Assembly: GCA_001465935.1 (NCBI GenBank)
Contig: LNKV01000073.1
Span: 42,276-106,275 of the forward strand
Reading direction: 5' to 3'
From: Clarireedia homoeocarpa
Taxonomy: Eukaryota > Ascomycota > Leotiomycetes > Helotiales > Rutstroemiaceae
Length of the DNA: 64,000 nucleotides
Positions 9,978-22,756 of this stretch are shown here, one piece after another. The position numbers were made by a program, and so were the translations under genes. The first letter of the stretch is position 1. Every line of letters starts with the position of its first letter. Under the pieces are notes generated by a model. The model was given only the letters and a program-made list of their open reading frames with translations. It searched no databases and was not told the DNA's origin.

Positions 9978-11572
9978 ATGTCTGACGATGATGATTTCAT
10001 GCAAGACTCCGACCAGGAGGGGTATGTGGAGCTCAGACACCTCGAGGGTTATAGCTAAATATTATAGATATGACTTCGAATATGAAGAGGATGACGATCA
10101 AGAGAATGGCGACGTTGATATTGAAAACAAATACTACAATGCGAAGCAGATGAAAACCACAGATCCGGAAGGAGCCATTGAGGAGTTTCTGGGAGTACCA
10201 GATCTTGAACAAGATAAAGGCGACTGGGGGTTTAAAGGATTAAAGCAAGCAATAAAGCTGGAGTTCAAGCTTGGTTTATACGATAAGGCCAGTTCATCAT
10301 AATCTCTCCCCTATTTGCGGTAACTAACCAGAGGTCTAGGCCGTCGAACATTACCGAGAACTCCTCACATATGTTAAATCTGCGGTCACTCGAAACTATT
10401 CTGAAAAGTCTATCAACAATATCCTTGACTACATCGAGAAAGGATCCGAAGATGAGAAAGCCAGGCATTGCATGGAAGAGTTCTATTCTCATACTCTGCA
10501 ATCATTCCAAAGCACCAACAACGAAAGATTATGGCTGAAGACGAACATAAAACTGGCAAAACTCTTCCTTGATCGCAAGGACTACGGCGCAGTTACGAAG
10601 AAACTACGCGAGTTGCATAAAGCATGCGAAAGAGAAGACGGCACAGATGATCCAAGCAAAGGGACATACTCTCTTGAAATCTATGCCTGTGAGATCCAAA
10701 TGTACGCCGAGACCAAGAACAACAAGCAGTTGAAAAGATTATACGAACGAGCCCTGAAAGTCAAATCAGCTGTTCCGCATCCGAAAATCATGGGAATCAT
10801 CCGAGAATGTGGAGGCAAAATGCACATGAGTGAAGAAAATTGGAAGGATGCTCAAAGCGATTTCTTTGAATCATTCCGCAATTACGATGAAGCTGGTTCT
10901 CTCCAGCGAATTCAAGTCCTTAAGTATCTCGTCCTCACAACCATGCTCATGAAATCCGACATCAATCCTTTCGAGTCTCAAGAAACAAAACCCTATAAAA
11001 ATGATCCTCGCATTGCCGCTATGACCGATCTTGTGGACGCTTATCAGAGAGACGACATTCATAAATATGAAGAAGTCCTTCAGACGAACAAAGATCTCAT
11101 GTCCGACCCCTTCATCCGTGAAAATATTGATGAAGTCACACGCAATATGCGAACCAAAGCCGTGCTCAAACTCATCGCTCCCTACACAAGATTCAAGCTA
11201 GACTTCATCGGCAAAGCACTCAAGATTCCTGTCGAAGAAGTACAGGACATCTTAGGCTTCCTAATCGTGGATAAGAAAGTCAACGGGAAGATCAACCAGC
11301 AGAATGGTACCGTAGAAATCGTAGATGATAGGGATGGAGAGCGATGCAGAGCAATGTTGGAGTGGACGGGTGCGGTTGAGACGTTGTATCAGACGATTTT
11401 CAGGGAGTCGGAGGGATTCAGGATGCCAGATATTAGTCAGATGGGCCCGGATGATAAAGAGGGTGGGTTTGGCAATGGTGATGTTAGGGGGAGGGGAAAT
11501 TGGGGAATGGGCGGGTTTCCGGGGAGGGGAAAGGGCGTGGCAGGGCCGGGGAAGGGTAGGAAACCTTGGTAG
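9978..11572 (+). CDS. csn2: COP9 signalosome subunit 2
   Basis: Exons 9978..10021, 10068..10287 and 10340..11572 join in phase to encode 498 aa. The acidic start (MSDDDDFMQDSDQEG YDFEYEEDDD), the NKYYNAKQMK block and the TPR-like helices (LYDKAVEHYRELLTYVKSAV, LERLYERALKVKSAVPHPKI-type) match CSN2/TRIP15. The C-terminal PCI domain spans roughly residues 290-450 (FIGKALKIPVEEVQDILGFL). CSN removes NEDD8 from cullins; in ascomycetes it links protein turnover to light, development and secondary metabolism. The tail is Gly/Arg-rich (RGRGNWGMGGFPGRGKG), and I do not recall that as typical. The second intron appears to be GC-AG: only GCCAGT at 10288 with TAG at 10339 keeps the frame DK-AVEHYREL. 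The first intron is a normal 46-base GTATGT...TAG. Confidence 0.94.
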
Positions 11573-12009
11573 GTGGAATTCTTAGTCTGGACGACGAGCA
11601 GGAGCGTTAGGTGTTTTAGAACACTTAGAGGTGCGTGTAAATGGTGAGGTATACAGTGGGCTAGACTCGTCTGGCTAGCTAGTTCACATTGCCTACTGCC
11701 ATAATACCTAGCTAGACGGATTGATGGAGGAGGAAATACCATAACGCAGAATCACGATGTGAAACGTTAAGCAAAGAAAAGCAAACAGCTTGCTAATTAA
11801 TGAGTCATGATAGAATGAAAAGAACATGTTTCCCAAAGTTTCCATGTTTGGTTCATTAAAAGTCAAGGGAGAAGAATTATTGCACCCAATTCCCTGCCGA
11901 GCCTTCTCATTTCGTCTCAAATCCTTCGACTTGTCAGCCGTAAAGCGCTTCTCGTATTCTTGGGGTTCAGTGTGTTCATTACGTGTTTTCGTCGTTCTCC
12001 GGGTTCGAA
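11573..12009. other. Intergenic; csn2 3' UTR and tail of a decayed NLR
   Basis: Immediately follows csn2. Minus-strand open sequence from about 11,710 is in the same frame as one NLR fragment but loses recognisable NLR similarity below about 12,010, so it is treated as degenerate sequence. Confidence 0.4.
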
Positions 12010-13173
12010 CTGTGTTTTGGTCGTTGGCAGAAACGAAAGAGTAATCTTTTAGGACTATATCTTCTTTAAATTTATTTTCCATGCTGCACTCTGACAGATT
12101 ATCCATCGCTATTATTGTACATGATAGGTGCTTGAAGTTCACTATCAATATCGCATTCGCTTTTCCTGTCCCATAATATCCATTGCTCCAATTCATTGGC
12201 TTCGTTGCTGTCGCTGTCACTGTCATCAATAATAACATGAGGATCATCGTCAGCGTTGCTTTCGTCTCCATCCTGTTTCGGGATCTCCAGCTCGGACCGT
12301 TCGCCTCTAATGCCATCGCTCTGATAACTAGTATTTTCAGAATTACCAGTAGAGGCCGCTTTACCCACATCATCGAGTATGCTACTCTCCTCGTTTCGAC
12401 GCCCAAGCAAAGCTTCGGGAATACCTTGTCGATCGAAAAAGCTCATGAGGGACAACAAATCAGTCGCTGAGGGTCTTATCTCACGTATATGGTCAAAGAA
12501 ATTTGCTAGGTAGTGATGATAGAATTCTTTGCTTCTCAATCTCGGCGAAGGTGTTCGGTTTTGTAGTTCAGAAGATTGGTACTTTTGATATCGCTTTGCG
12601 AAAGTTGTCAAGATATTTTCGTACAGACCAACGTGGCATTCCTCGAAATATGTATGAGGCTGTTTGAACGATGACTAGCGGCATGAACACGAGTGCCTCG
12701 ATGAGTTCAGCAATGACCTCATCGTCGTCGCTATCCTCACTCTCTTGTCTACCCAATTTTTTCTTGAAAAGTGACAGCGCATCTGGCTTGATCATAGGCT
12801 CAACTTTGATAGTGTTGCGCTCTTCCACTGGTTTCAGTGCGGCGATTTTGGTTCATGATGTTATGAGTATCGAACCGTGTTGGCACCACGGGAGATATGC
12901 CATCAGCCGTCGTTGATCGTCACCGCTATTGGTGCCCTGGGCCTGGACGAGCCACTTTCCCTTGTTATTGTTACGCAGCCAGTTGTGGACAAGCTGGAAT
13001 ATATTCGCCTTTGCATGCTCTCGACCTGGGATCTTCACGAGATCTGCAACCACTTGGATGCCCTGCTTAAATCGGGAGGCGTTACTTGAGTGAATCCAGA
13101 ACACCCATATGAATGCGCTTCGGCCCAATCCGATGTGGCTGGTCATACCCTTGACGTTTCCATCTATGTTCAA
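12010..13173 (-). pseudogene. Decayed NB-ARC (NLR-type) gene
   Basis: Read right to left, the translation follows the order of a fungal NB-ARC-TPR protein. The blocks are WVFWIHSSNASRF and KANIFQLVHNWLRN (~13,090-12,970), YLPWCQHGSILITS (~12,890), an in-frame TGA at 12,853-12,855 where these proteins normally have Arg, then VEPMIKPDALSLFKKKLG and ALVFMPLVIVQTASYI (12,810-12,650). A frame change near 12,600 is followed by DHIREIRPSATDLLSLMSFF and an acidic linker, and a further frame change by KDYSFVSAN near 12,040. The P-loop is not found, no ATG opens the gene sensibly, and the WD/TPR repeats that should follow are absent. At least one nonsense codon and two frame changes make it a relic. 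The TGA fits CGA to TGA, a C-to-T change. Confidence 0.8.
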
Positions 13174-13863
13174 CGGTCTGACAGCGCTCTAAACCATTGG
13201 GCGGAATAATTGCTTAAGTTAATCCGTGACTCGGTGCCATTTTGCGGGGGAATGTTCCCCACATCCGAAAGAACCAAGTCAATGGTCCCCTCTCTCACCC
13301 ACATTGAGCATGCCATACTCTAGAATGCCTTTCGATGCAGAATTCGCTGGTTTCTGGCAATCTTGCGGCGTCTCGTATTGCAGCAATGCTACGAAAATAC
13401 CACAAACGCTGCCATGGATAGTCAATTGCTCAGATCAAGGCGCTCGGTAGTTGACTTCATACTCGATACTCGACTTGAGAGCTTCATAACGGGCGTCAAT
13501 TTCTGACCTTAGAAACACCCCCGGCGCTTCATGTACACTTATGCAGGTTCAGGTAACCCATCGCAGTAGGTCATGGGAAAACTATGTTCCAGGTTCATGA
13601 GAGATGAATTTTGCTCATAATTGAACCCCGCGGCCCACTTCGGGGCAGAATCATCCGATTTCTAGTGATCAATTGGTAGAATGCATATCCAGGGCAATTT
13701 AGTATCATGCCGATTGACGAGTCGGCAGCGGGTCGCTTATACGAGGGCTTTAAACCTTTGAGATATGAAGTCATATCACGATAATGATTGCCTATATGTA
13801 GCTGTCCCGGGCTCTCTACTCCTCGCCCACATCAGACACCGCTCTCTGTACTAATACTGCGCG
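13174..13863. other. Intergenic; upstream region of the beta-galactosidase gene
   Basis: Nothing coding is recognised. The part next to 13863 is the promoter/5' UTR of the GH35 gene. The part next to 13,173 should have held the NB-ARC P-loop but shows none on any minus-strand frame. Confidence 0.5.
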
Positions 13864-16800
13864 ATGTTTCTGCGGACAGTACTGACGTTGGCTCTGGCCT
13901 TGAGTGGATGTATAGCTCAGAATACCACTTCCTGGCCAAGGCACAATAATGGTCTAACGACTCAGGTAGAGTGGGATCATTACAGTCTGATCGTCAATGG
14001 CGAAAGGCTCTTCATATGGGCTGGGGAGCTTCATTACTGGCGCATTCCTGTTCCTGAACTTTGGGTCGATATTCTCCAAAAGATCAAAGCTGCCGGCTTC
14101 AATACCTTCGCCCTGTACAGTCACTGGTATTACCACAATCCGAACCCAGACACACTCGATTTCGAAAATGGTGCGCACAACTTCACCAAGCTATTCGATC
14201 TCGCGGCCGACCTGGGAATGTATGTGATATTCAGACCAGGCCCTTACGTTAATGCTGAGAGTAACGCGGGGGCGTTTCCATTATGGCTCACAACTGGAGC
14301 CTACGGCGCCTTACGAAACAACGATACTCGATACACGGAAGCTTGGAAGCCGTTCTGGGAGACCCTGAGTTCGATTGTTGTTCCGTATCAGATCACGAAT
14401 GGTGGAAATGTCTTGACCTATCAGATCGAGAATGAGTTAGGATCTCAATGGTCCGGCAGCCCTTCCAAGAAGATTCCAAACTTATCATCAGTCCAATATA
14501 TGGAAGCCTTGGAAGCCTCAGCACGAGCGCAGGGCATCGATATTCCATTCCAAGCTAATGATCCGAACTTAAGGTCCGACTCATGGTCGAAGGACTTCTA
14601 CGACGGCTACGGTGCTGTTGATATTTATGGCTTGGATAGCTACCCTGCATGCTGGACCTGCAACTTGACCGAATGTGATTCGACAAATGGTGCTTACAAA
14701 GCATATAATGTCATCGACTATTATGATCATTTCGAGGCAATCTCACCTACACAACCATCATTCCTTCCGGAGTTCCAAGGAGGATCTTTCAATCCGTGGG
14801 GTGGTCCAGAAGGTGGATGTCCGCAAAATACTCCTGCAGATTTTGCGAATCTGTTCTACCGCAACAACGTAGGACAGAGAGTTACGGCCATGAGTTTGTA
14901 CATGCTTTATGGTGGCACCAACTGGGGTGTAAGTAATTTCTTCCTTAATTTGCGTTATTCGCGTTCTGTTACTAAAGTTTTGATAAGTGGCTAGCTGCGC
15001 CAGTGGTCGCCACGAGCTACGATTATTCCAGTCCAATTTCTGAAAACAGAATGATCAATGACAAGTATGCCGAGACAAAATTGTTCGGTCATTTCCTTCG
15101 TGTTGCGAAAGACTTAACTGTCACAGACCGAATTGGAACGAATCAAACCGCCTCTACTAATCCAGCTATTGTGTACTCGCAACTTCGCAATCCTGACACG
15201 AATGCTGGTTTCTACGTTACCATCCACCAGGATTCCACGTCGGGCACTCGAGAGGTATTCAAGATTAACGCTCAAACTTCCCAAGGAAATTTCACGATTC
15301 CACAATACGCTGCACCAATGGTTCTAAATGGATTCCAGTCCAAGATCATCGTTACAGACTTCAACTTCGGTTCTCATTCATTGATTTACTCTACGGCTGA
15401 AGTTCTTTCCCATTCAATCGTGGACGGGCAAGATATCCTAGCCTTGTGGATGCCGACAGGTGAAGCCGGAGAATTTGTCGTGAAAGGTGCGAAGTCGGGC
15501 AATGTAGCAACATGCCAGGGGTGCTTTTCCGTTGGGTTTTATCCACAAGGCGACGATCTACTGGTTACCATCTCCCAGTCACAGGGTATGAGTACAATTA
15601 TTTTCGATGATGGACTTGTCGTTCTGGTTATGGATAGATCATACGCATACAAGTTCTGGGTACCTGTTCTGACAGCCGATCCATTCAGCCCAGCTAACAA
15701 AAGCATCTTTGTTCAAGGTCCAAGCTTAGTACGGAGTGCTGCTTACTCAACCGATGGAGCTACATTAGATCTCACAGGAGATAGCAATGGAACTACAACC
15801 AAGATTGAGGTCTTCCCGTCCAAGTCAGTGACTGTAGTCACATGGAACAGCCAGAGTTTGTCCGTTGAGAAAACAAGCTATGGGAGTCTCATTGCCGATG
15901 TGTCTGGGCCTAGTCTAGACTCCGTAACCCTCCCATCAATTACCGGCTGGCAATCCAATGACAGTTTACCAGAGCGTTTCCCAAGCTATGATGATAGCTG
16001 GTGGATAACTGCAGATCACATGAACACATCCAACCCCACAAAGCCTAAGACCCTCCCCGTTCTATACATCGATGACTACGGCTACCACGTTGGTAACCAC
16101 CTCTGGCGGGGTCGATTCGAAGGCTCTGCCACCGGTGTCTATCTCAGCATAACAGGTGGTCGCGCATTTGGCTACAGCGTCTGGCTAAACGGCATCTTCA
16201 TTGGTTCTTATCTCGGTGCTGCCTACCCAGACACAGGCTCTTTGACATTCTCTTTCGGAAACGCCACAGTCAATGCAAACAGCACCAACACCCTACTTAT
16301 CCTTCAAGACAACTCCGGCCACGATGAAACATCTGGCGCATTGACACCGCGCGGCATCTCCAATGCTACGCTTATTAGTTCCATTCCTAGGAATTTCACA
16401 TCCTGGAAAGTCACTGGAACTGCCGGAAAGCCAGATACAGCTATCGATCCCGTACGCGGTATCTTATCGGAAGGCGGTCTCTACGCCGAACGTGTTGGCT
16501 GGCATCTTCCCGGCTTCGACTCTAGTTCTTGGACTAACTCCACACCCTCGACCCTCTCCTCCACTGCCGGCGTAACATTCTACCGCACCGTCGTTCCGCT
16601 CTCCATCCCATCCGGTCTTGACGTCGCCATATCTTTCACTCTCAACGCCACACCGTCCAATGCGAAACTCCGCGCTTTACTCTTCGTAAATGGTTATCAA
16701 TACGGGAGGTTCAATCCCTGGATCGGAAATCAGGTCGAATTCCCGGTGCCGCCGGGAATATTGAATTATGATGGAGACAATGTTATCGGCTTGAGTGTCT

Positions 16801-16943
16801 GGAGGCAGGATGAAGGTGGAGAGGAGATGGGGGTTGAGGTTGGTTGGAAGGTTACGGGCGCTTTTGCGAGTAGTTTTGAACCTATTTTTGATGCAGGGTA
16901 TTTGCAGTCTGGGTGGACGGAGGAGAGGTTGGCGTGGGCTTAA
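13864..16943 (+). CDS. Secreted beta-galactosidase, glycoside hydrolase family 35
   Basis: Two exons, 13864..14928 and 14988..16943 (59-base intron, GTAAGT, branch TACTAA, AAG), encode 1006 aa, the usual length of fungal GH35 enzymes. A signal peptide covers about residues 1-18 (LTLALALSGCIA). The TIM barrel has the acid/base Glu at residue 191 in YQIENELG and the nucleophile Glu at about residue 303 in FLPEFQGGSFNPWGG. Substrate-contact blocks WAGELHYWRIP and RPGPYVNAE also fit. Beta-sandwich domains follow, ending in the jelly-roll block VNGYQYGRFNPW. Many N-x-S/T sequons suggest glycosylation. It should release terminal beta-galactose from pectin, galactan or xyloglucan side chains outside the cell. 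No transcription factor or other carbohydrate gene is adjacent. Confidence 0.95.
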
Positions 16944-19802
16944 AGAGATACGACAGTGGTTGGAAATATTGAGTTGTTTGAGTAAATCAATAAATTCTCT
17001 TCGAGTTGAACATTTCCTGATTTCTTTTCTTCTTCATTCCCAAATTCTGCCTCAGTGGATGCAATAATTCATTAACCACTCAGTACACATCTATTCTTTG
17101 AGATATACTCCACAGAATTGTATTAGGAGTTCATAAAACTTTGGGATGGTTCCGGTATATTTGGAACAATGATTTGCGTTTACAGAGGAAGATGATTCCT
17201 AAGGACAACGATACAGCGGTTAATGAACTATTCCGCCAGTGGTTGTACAGCGTTAAAGGCACTAGCCTCACAACATAAAACTTCATATGAGCGTCACGAG
17301 CTCATCCAATGAGTGAGAGAATCGTTCAGATGATAGTTGCTGTGAAGACGTACTGTTTGGAAACATAATTGTCAACAGCGTCGGGCACAATGATAGTTGT
17401 GGTGTAGTAAGCAGAGGAGTTTGACGGGAAATACGTGAAAGCGAGGAGTATTTGGTTCTCGGTAATTGGACAGGCACATACTTGTGGAAACCCGAATAAG
17501 ATTTTACAGCGAGTATCCGCAGGCATCTGTCGAAAGAATCAGGGCACCTCATTGCTGAAAAGGACTGATAGCGGTTGTTTGAGGGTAGGTCGAACAAAGG
17601 AGCTGGGTAGAATCTGTCTGTGTGCAACCAATGGGTTTACCTGATAGAGGAAAATCTGACGAAAGCAAAATTTTTAGCTTTGCTCCTGAGGATCAGCGAA
17701 AATTGGACCATAGCAGTGTAGAATTTGCTGAGGGCGAATGGGTAGTAGGAAGGAAGAGTCTCGGTATGTAGTAAGATGGTCAATCCCACCTCTCCTAAGC
17801 AATTCACATTTCAGTAACCCCACAAGCAGAGCAGCGTGATGACCAAAGTATCACAGGAGTACCACCGGATCCCAATGTCGTCAAACACCAGAGATTATTG
17901 AATCTGATAAATCTCTTATCATGGCTAATATGCATTGCCCTTCAACATTGACGTTTCAACATGCGATGAAATAGCATGCAGAGTTCGGCAAAGTACTGCA
18001 CATGATAGTCTCGCCTCCTATAGGTTTTTGAACTTGTGAGTGTGATCTCTCATCAACTATGGCCAGTTTCGAAACAAGGCCGAATCATAGAGGACGGCTC
18101 TCGCACATACGCACTAATCAGACAACAACAGCCAGACAAGCTACTCTCGCGAACCAGTCAGAAAGCAACAGACAGATGAGTTCTCTAAAAATGCAGGACA
18201 CATTCAACACAACTCTCCTGCATGAATAGTTTTTCAAGATGCAGCAGGTAAATTATCATCTACAGCTTGAGGGATAATGCACTTGTCACCTCTACTCTGA
18301 TGATTATCTCCGACGAAAAACATCTTTTCAATCGATCAAAGTGCACTTGATTGTTGAGATGATTCATCTATCTCTGAATTTCAAGCTTTAAATTGATGAG
18401 TGGATCATAAACCTTCTCAATTGCAACAACAATACAGTACTTCTGTACCAATGCGAGTGTCCGCAAATGACGTAAGAGTGGCTAATTGTAGAAATTTGGG
18501 AGGGGATACTGAGGATGGGGCGTTGGTGGACTACCGGTACTTGACGGCGCTGGCTTTCCGTTGGCGCTTCATGAAACCCGTGATAGCAAGTCGTAGGAAG
18601 TTCTAGTATCCTCTCGACAGAAGAACGGCGGGTTGATTGCTCCAATTGATACGCGCAGAACTGTGGAGGAGAGAGATATTCGTTTAACAACAGTTCAGCT
18701 GTCATATATTGTCCAGAAGCTGCTGCCTTCTCTGCGTCGGAGACCTGGAATCTGGACATCATTCTGCCAAGATTGTTAGATGAGGCCATTTGCGAACCTT
18801 CTGGAGATTTAGATGAGCGAGAGTGCGCTGTGTACCCATACATCACCCCGTAGCTCTAAGGGAGCTCGTACTACGTGGAGCTGCAATTTTAATGAATGTG
18901 CGTAATTTTGTGAAGCGTTCTCGCAGCCTCTGGTAGACCTGGGGTTGCCAAAGCCCAGTTATTCATACTGAGTTCAGTTCGGGTTACCAGACTGAGGCAG
19001 TCCGGAGTAAAACTCCAACTACTCGTAGTTGAGGAGCATAGCCATCCATTCCACTTTGAACCGTGTTGAAGTAAGTGATGGACATAGAACTACCATAAAG
19101 AGCGAGCTGATGAAGATCAATGTCCGACTAGGATTATCTAGGTTAGTCTCCTGTAGAATTTCCCCAATACTAGCAGATATAGTCCCGCGAAAATTGCTTT
19201 GATAGATAAAGTGTCCACTGGGAAACAGGTTTTGTATGATGGAGAAGCAAACAAAACGGAAATGAATCCAGAGCGTAGTCGGACCGAGGTCACGTGTATA
19301 ATCTGTATTTGGTGCGGCCGCATGCTCTCACAAGAGAAATTCTCGTTAGGAGCTTTCTCTCCGACCCAAAAAAAAAAAAACTTCTACCCACAAAATTCTT
19401 TCTGAATTTAGGAATTCAGGAACAAGAGCTCCGTCCATTTATCTGCGAAATCGAAGATTTCTAGAGAAAACGTCAATTACGATTTAGGAGATCCAGTTTA
19501 GCAGTGCTCATCCTTTCACAATGCCCACAAAAACCTTCAAAACCGTTAACAGTTGCTCTGGCTGCTTCCAAGAGTACCCACAATATTGCTTCAACCCCCA
19601 TTACAACGATGACGAGCTTTATCTGCTCTTGGGCTTGATAATCAGCAATATAAACACAGACCGGTGGGTTTGAGGTAAGTGGTTTTATCTTTTCTATTAT
19701 ACGACTTTTTCAATTGTTCTATCGGCCGAGCGAGGAGAAACAAAAAAAAAAACCACGAAAGAGGAGGGCCAAGAAGTGACGAGGAGCAGGCGTAACAGCG
19801 GC
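16944..19802. other. Long intergenic stretch (2.9 kb), no firm gene
   Basis: No known domain was found. Two minus-strand frames deserve mention. At 17326-17526 a frame preceded by an acceptor-like TTTCGACAG encodes ENQILLAFTYFPSNSSAYYT and could be a terminal exon. At 18388-18843 a 151-codon ATG frame (MYGYTAHSRSSKSPEG) has no recognisable features. A 13-base A run lies near 19,368. Neither frame is claimed as a gene. Confidence 0.5.
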
Positions 19803-21756
19803 ATGGCGGAGTCTCACGGTCAAGAGCAATGCTCTGCTCAGCGAGACCAACCTCAAAGTGATGCGCCGCCAAATGCACCACCTAACTACAGAAATGAGAG
19901 CACAAATACACATACAACCACAAAAGTTGCACATTCAAATCGACCTGTTGCTCGCCCTGGGCCCTCCAAACAATCGAGGCGAGTAAGTGCACGACCAAAT
20001 CACCAAACACTCGATAGTATGGCGACCTCTGCAACGCGACCTGATTATTCTGTTGCCGGCAACGCTCGAATGGAACACCGAGAACCGCGGTTCATCGAAG
20101 ATGAATACTACGATTTCAATCCTAACTACCAGAAGCCTCAGGATGTTCCTCTATGGGGCTTGGCAAAGCCTTTGCCGAGAGTGGTAAGACCCGGAATGCG
20201 AAGAGGAAGAGAGAGAGGAGCCAAGAAACTGGGGGTAATAGAGGACAAGGATGCAGAGCACCCTCAACCTGGGGATGCAGAAGCCATACCGCAGGTTGGA
20301 ATGATTCCATCTCAGGAAGAAGATGATGGGAAAAAGACGAAACATTCTCCAAAAGATAGCCGAATTCGTGAAGAGCGAGGCTATGGACGTCCAGAACACC
20401 GAGCAAGGGGACCTAGCAATAGATCTATACTGACAAGAGATTCGGGCAGTAGAAATTTTGATCGAAATGGGACCCCGCTAGACGAAAGAAATGACCCAAT
20501 GGAGGACTGGAGATTACCAGTAGAAGATGGAGGTGACTTAGGGGAGCGAAGGACCACTCTGTCTGACGTGGAAGAATCATCACCTCGTCCGTCAAATTTC
20601 ACTTTACGTTCAGATGTCACCACAAAAATTAATGAGTTCCAAGAACCACAGGATTTCAACGACGTCGATCTGGAAGCTGGAGATAAGTTCGAAGACGATG
20701 ATTGGTCACTTAACACCGAAGAGGTAGAGCAACACATACGAGAAGAGAAAGATAATTTCAATAAATGGGCAGACATACGTGCTAAGTTTAGGGAACCACT
20801 TGCGGAATGCCTAGCAGTAGGTCCTTCACTCCCTCTATCCTTAAGTAATCAATCACTAAATAGTTCCACAGACCATGGTAGCTGTATTAATCGGCATATG
20901 CACGAGTCTAGCAGATCAAACCTCGAACGAAACGAAAGGATCTTATTTAGCCACCAACTGGGCTTGGGGTCTGGGAATCACCATCGGCATCTACATTGCA
21001 GGTGGAATTTCCGGAGGTCATCTCAACCCCGCCATTTCTATTATGCTCTGCATATTCCGTGGTTTTCCAGCTCGCAAAGCGTTTGTATATATCCTTGCCC
21101 AAATTCTAGGTGCCTTTTTTGCCGGTCTCATCGCATATGGTATTTACCAAGATGCGATCGCCTCATACGATGCCGCAGGCGGCAAGCTTGCCACAGGAAC
21201 CGCAGTAAATCTGGCAATGGGCGGCACTGGTCCTTCATTTTATACACAACCTGCATCTTTCACTCGACCGGTCGCAGGCTTCTTTAATGAATTCGTCGCT
21301 ACCGCTATTCTTGCCTGTGCCATTCTCGCCCTTGGAGATGACTCCAATGCACCTCCAGGAGCCGGTATGCACGCCTTGATTGTCGGGTTTCTAGTCACAG
21401 TTCTTACTATGGCGTTTGGCTACAACACGGGTGCTTGCCTGAATCCAGCACGAGATTTTGGTCCGCGACTCGCAACAGCAACAGTAGGCTATGGCGGACA
21501 TGTCTTCACTGTTGCGCATGCATGGTGGATCTATGGTGCATGGGCAGCGACAGTTTCGGGAGCACTGGCAGGAGGGTTCTTCTACGATGTAGTTATTTTC
21601 GTGGGAGCCGAAAGCCCCGTCAATTATCCTCCTGTAAGAAGGAGACAAGCAAGACAAAAAGCGAAGGAAAGGACGTGGAAGAGGTGGCTGGGGTTCAAGA
21701 CCGGGGTTGAGGACGGAGGAAGGAGACTCAAGGGAGATTTAAGGAAGCAGGGTTGA
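19803..21756 (+). CDS. Aquaglyceroporin (MIP family) with long N-terminal extension
   Basis: Exons 19803..20816 and 20872..21756 (55-base intron, GTAGGT...CACAG) encode 632 aa. The C-terminal ~290 residues are a six-helix MIP channel with both half-helix motifs: GGHLNPAIS (NPA at about 390-392) and ACLNPARDFGPR (NPA at about 529-531). The Asp after the second NPAR is the hallmark of glycerol-conducting channels. The first ~350 residues are hydrophilic and Arg/Glu/Pro/Ser-rich, ending in the amphipathic REPLAECLA entry to helix 1. Fps1-type fungal glycerol facilitators also have long cytosolic N-terminal regulatory regions, so a gating role is plausible but inferred. The start at 19803 is the first ATG in frame; an upstream exon cannot be excluded. 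Confidence 0.92.
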
Positions 21757-22756
21757 GACAAAACATCTGCTATGCGCCAATGAATATATATCCAATAATG
21801 AGTTTTCTTGTGTTTATTTTTCTCTTCTCTTTTTGATGGGAAAGTATTGGGAACGGTTCAGCAACCAAACGCGCGGCGTACGGATGGATTAGAACATATT
21901 AAAACTTGCTAGCTGAGGACTTTTATGTCGATACATATTAGACCTTTAGAGTTAGCACATCAACGACTTAGATTTTCACTTCCATGTTGTCTTCGTAACT
22001 GTGTCACTGGTCTCTAATTCACTAACCATACCTGCAAGCTTCATAAGAATTAACACAGCCGACAACGAGATAAACGCCGATTGGCGCTTTGTTGCCGAGT
22101 TTCAGCGCATGCTCCCGACGATTGTCTGTTGGCCAATCGAATGAACGGCAGAGCAACGAGTTCCTGATTTCAAGAAAAAATAAACACCAGAAATGCCATT
22201 ATGGCCCGACCACCACTGTATGGCGCAGAACGCTGAGCCGTGATTATGTCGCGGCAACAGACGGCATCATTTATTTAGTTTGTCAGCCACCCGACAACCT
22301 TCCATACAACATCGAGTCATAAAAATGATGCGGCCAAGTACATCAAGATCTCTTTCTTATTTTCTCGCTCATGATTCATATCTCGCATCTATGCTATCGC
22401 AACAGGAAAAGATACATGATGAAACCCGATGATCTTGGCCCGTGAAGCGGGTGGTCATGCTTTGTTTCATTCCACTTTTTACATCCAGTGTCCGCTCAAG
22501 GTAGTCGCGTGAGCAGCATCATAGCATCACATAACTCACACTTTCTTCATGAGACACGTCGAAGACTTTTTTTTTTTTTAGGTGGGTAAATAAATAGAAT
22601 AGCTAAGCCAAGGCAGATGCGACTTCTGTATTTGTTTTCAATCATTCTTTCACGTTTCCTTTTCATCATCAATAGTTTCCCAAATCATCACAAATAATCA
22701 ATCAAATTATCACAAACCATCGCCAGAAGAACATATCGAAAAAGAAACCCCCCAAA
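21757..22756. other. Intergenic between the aquaglyceroporin and SLATT genes
   Basis: No gene recognised. It contains a 12-base T run near 22,568 and a CT/AT-rich 5' UTR-like stretch just before the ATG at 22757. Confidence 0.55.
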
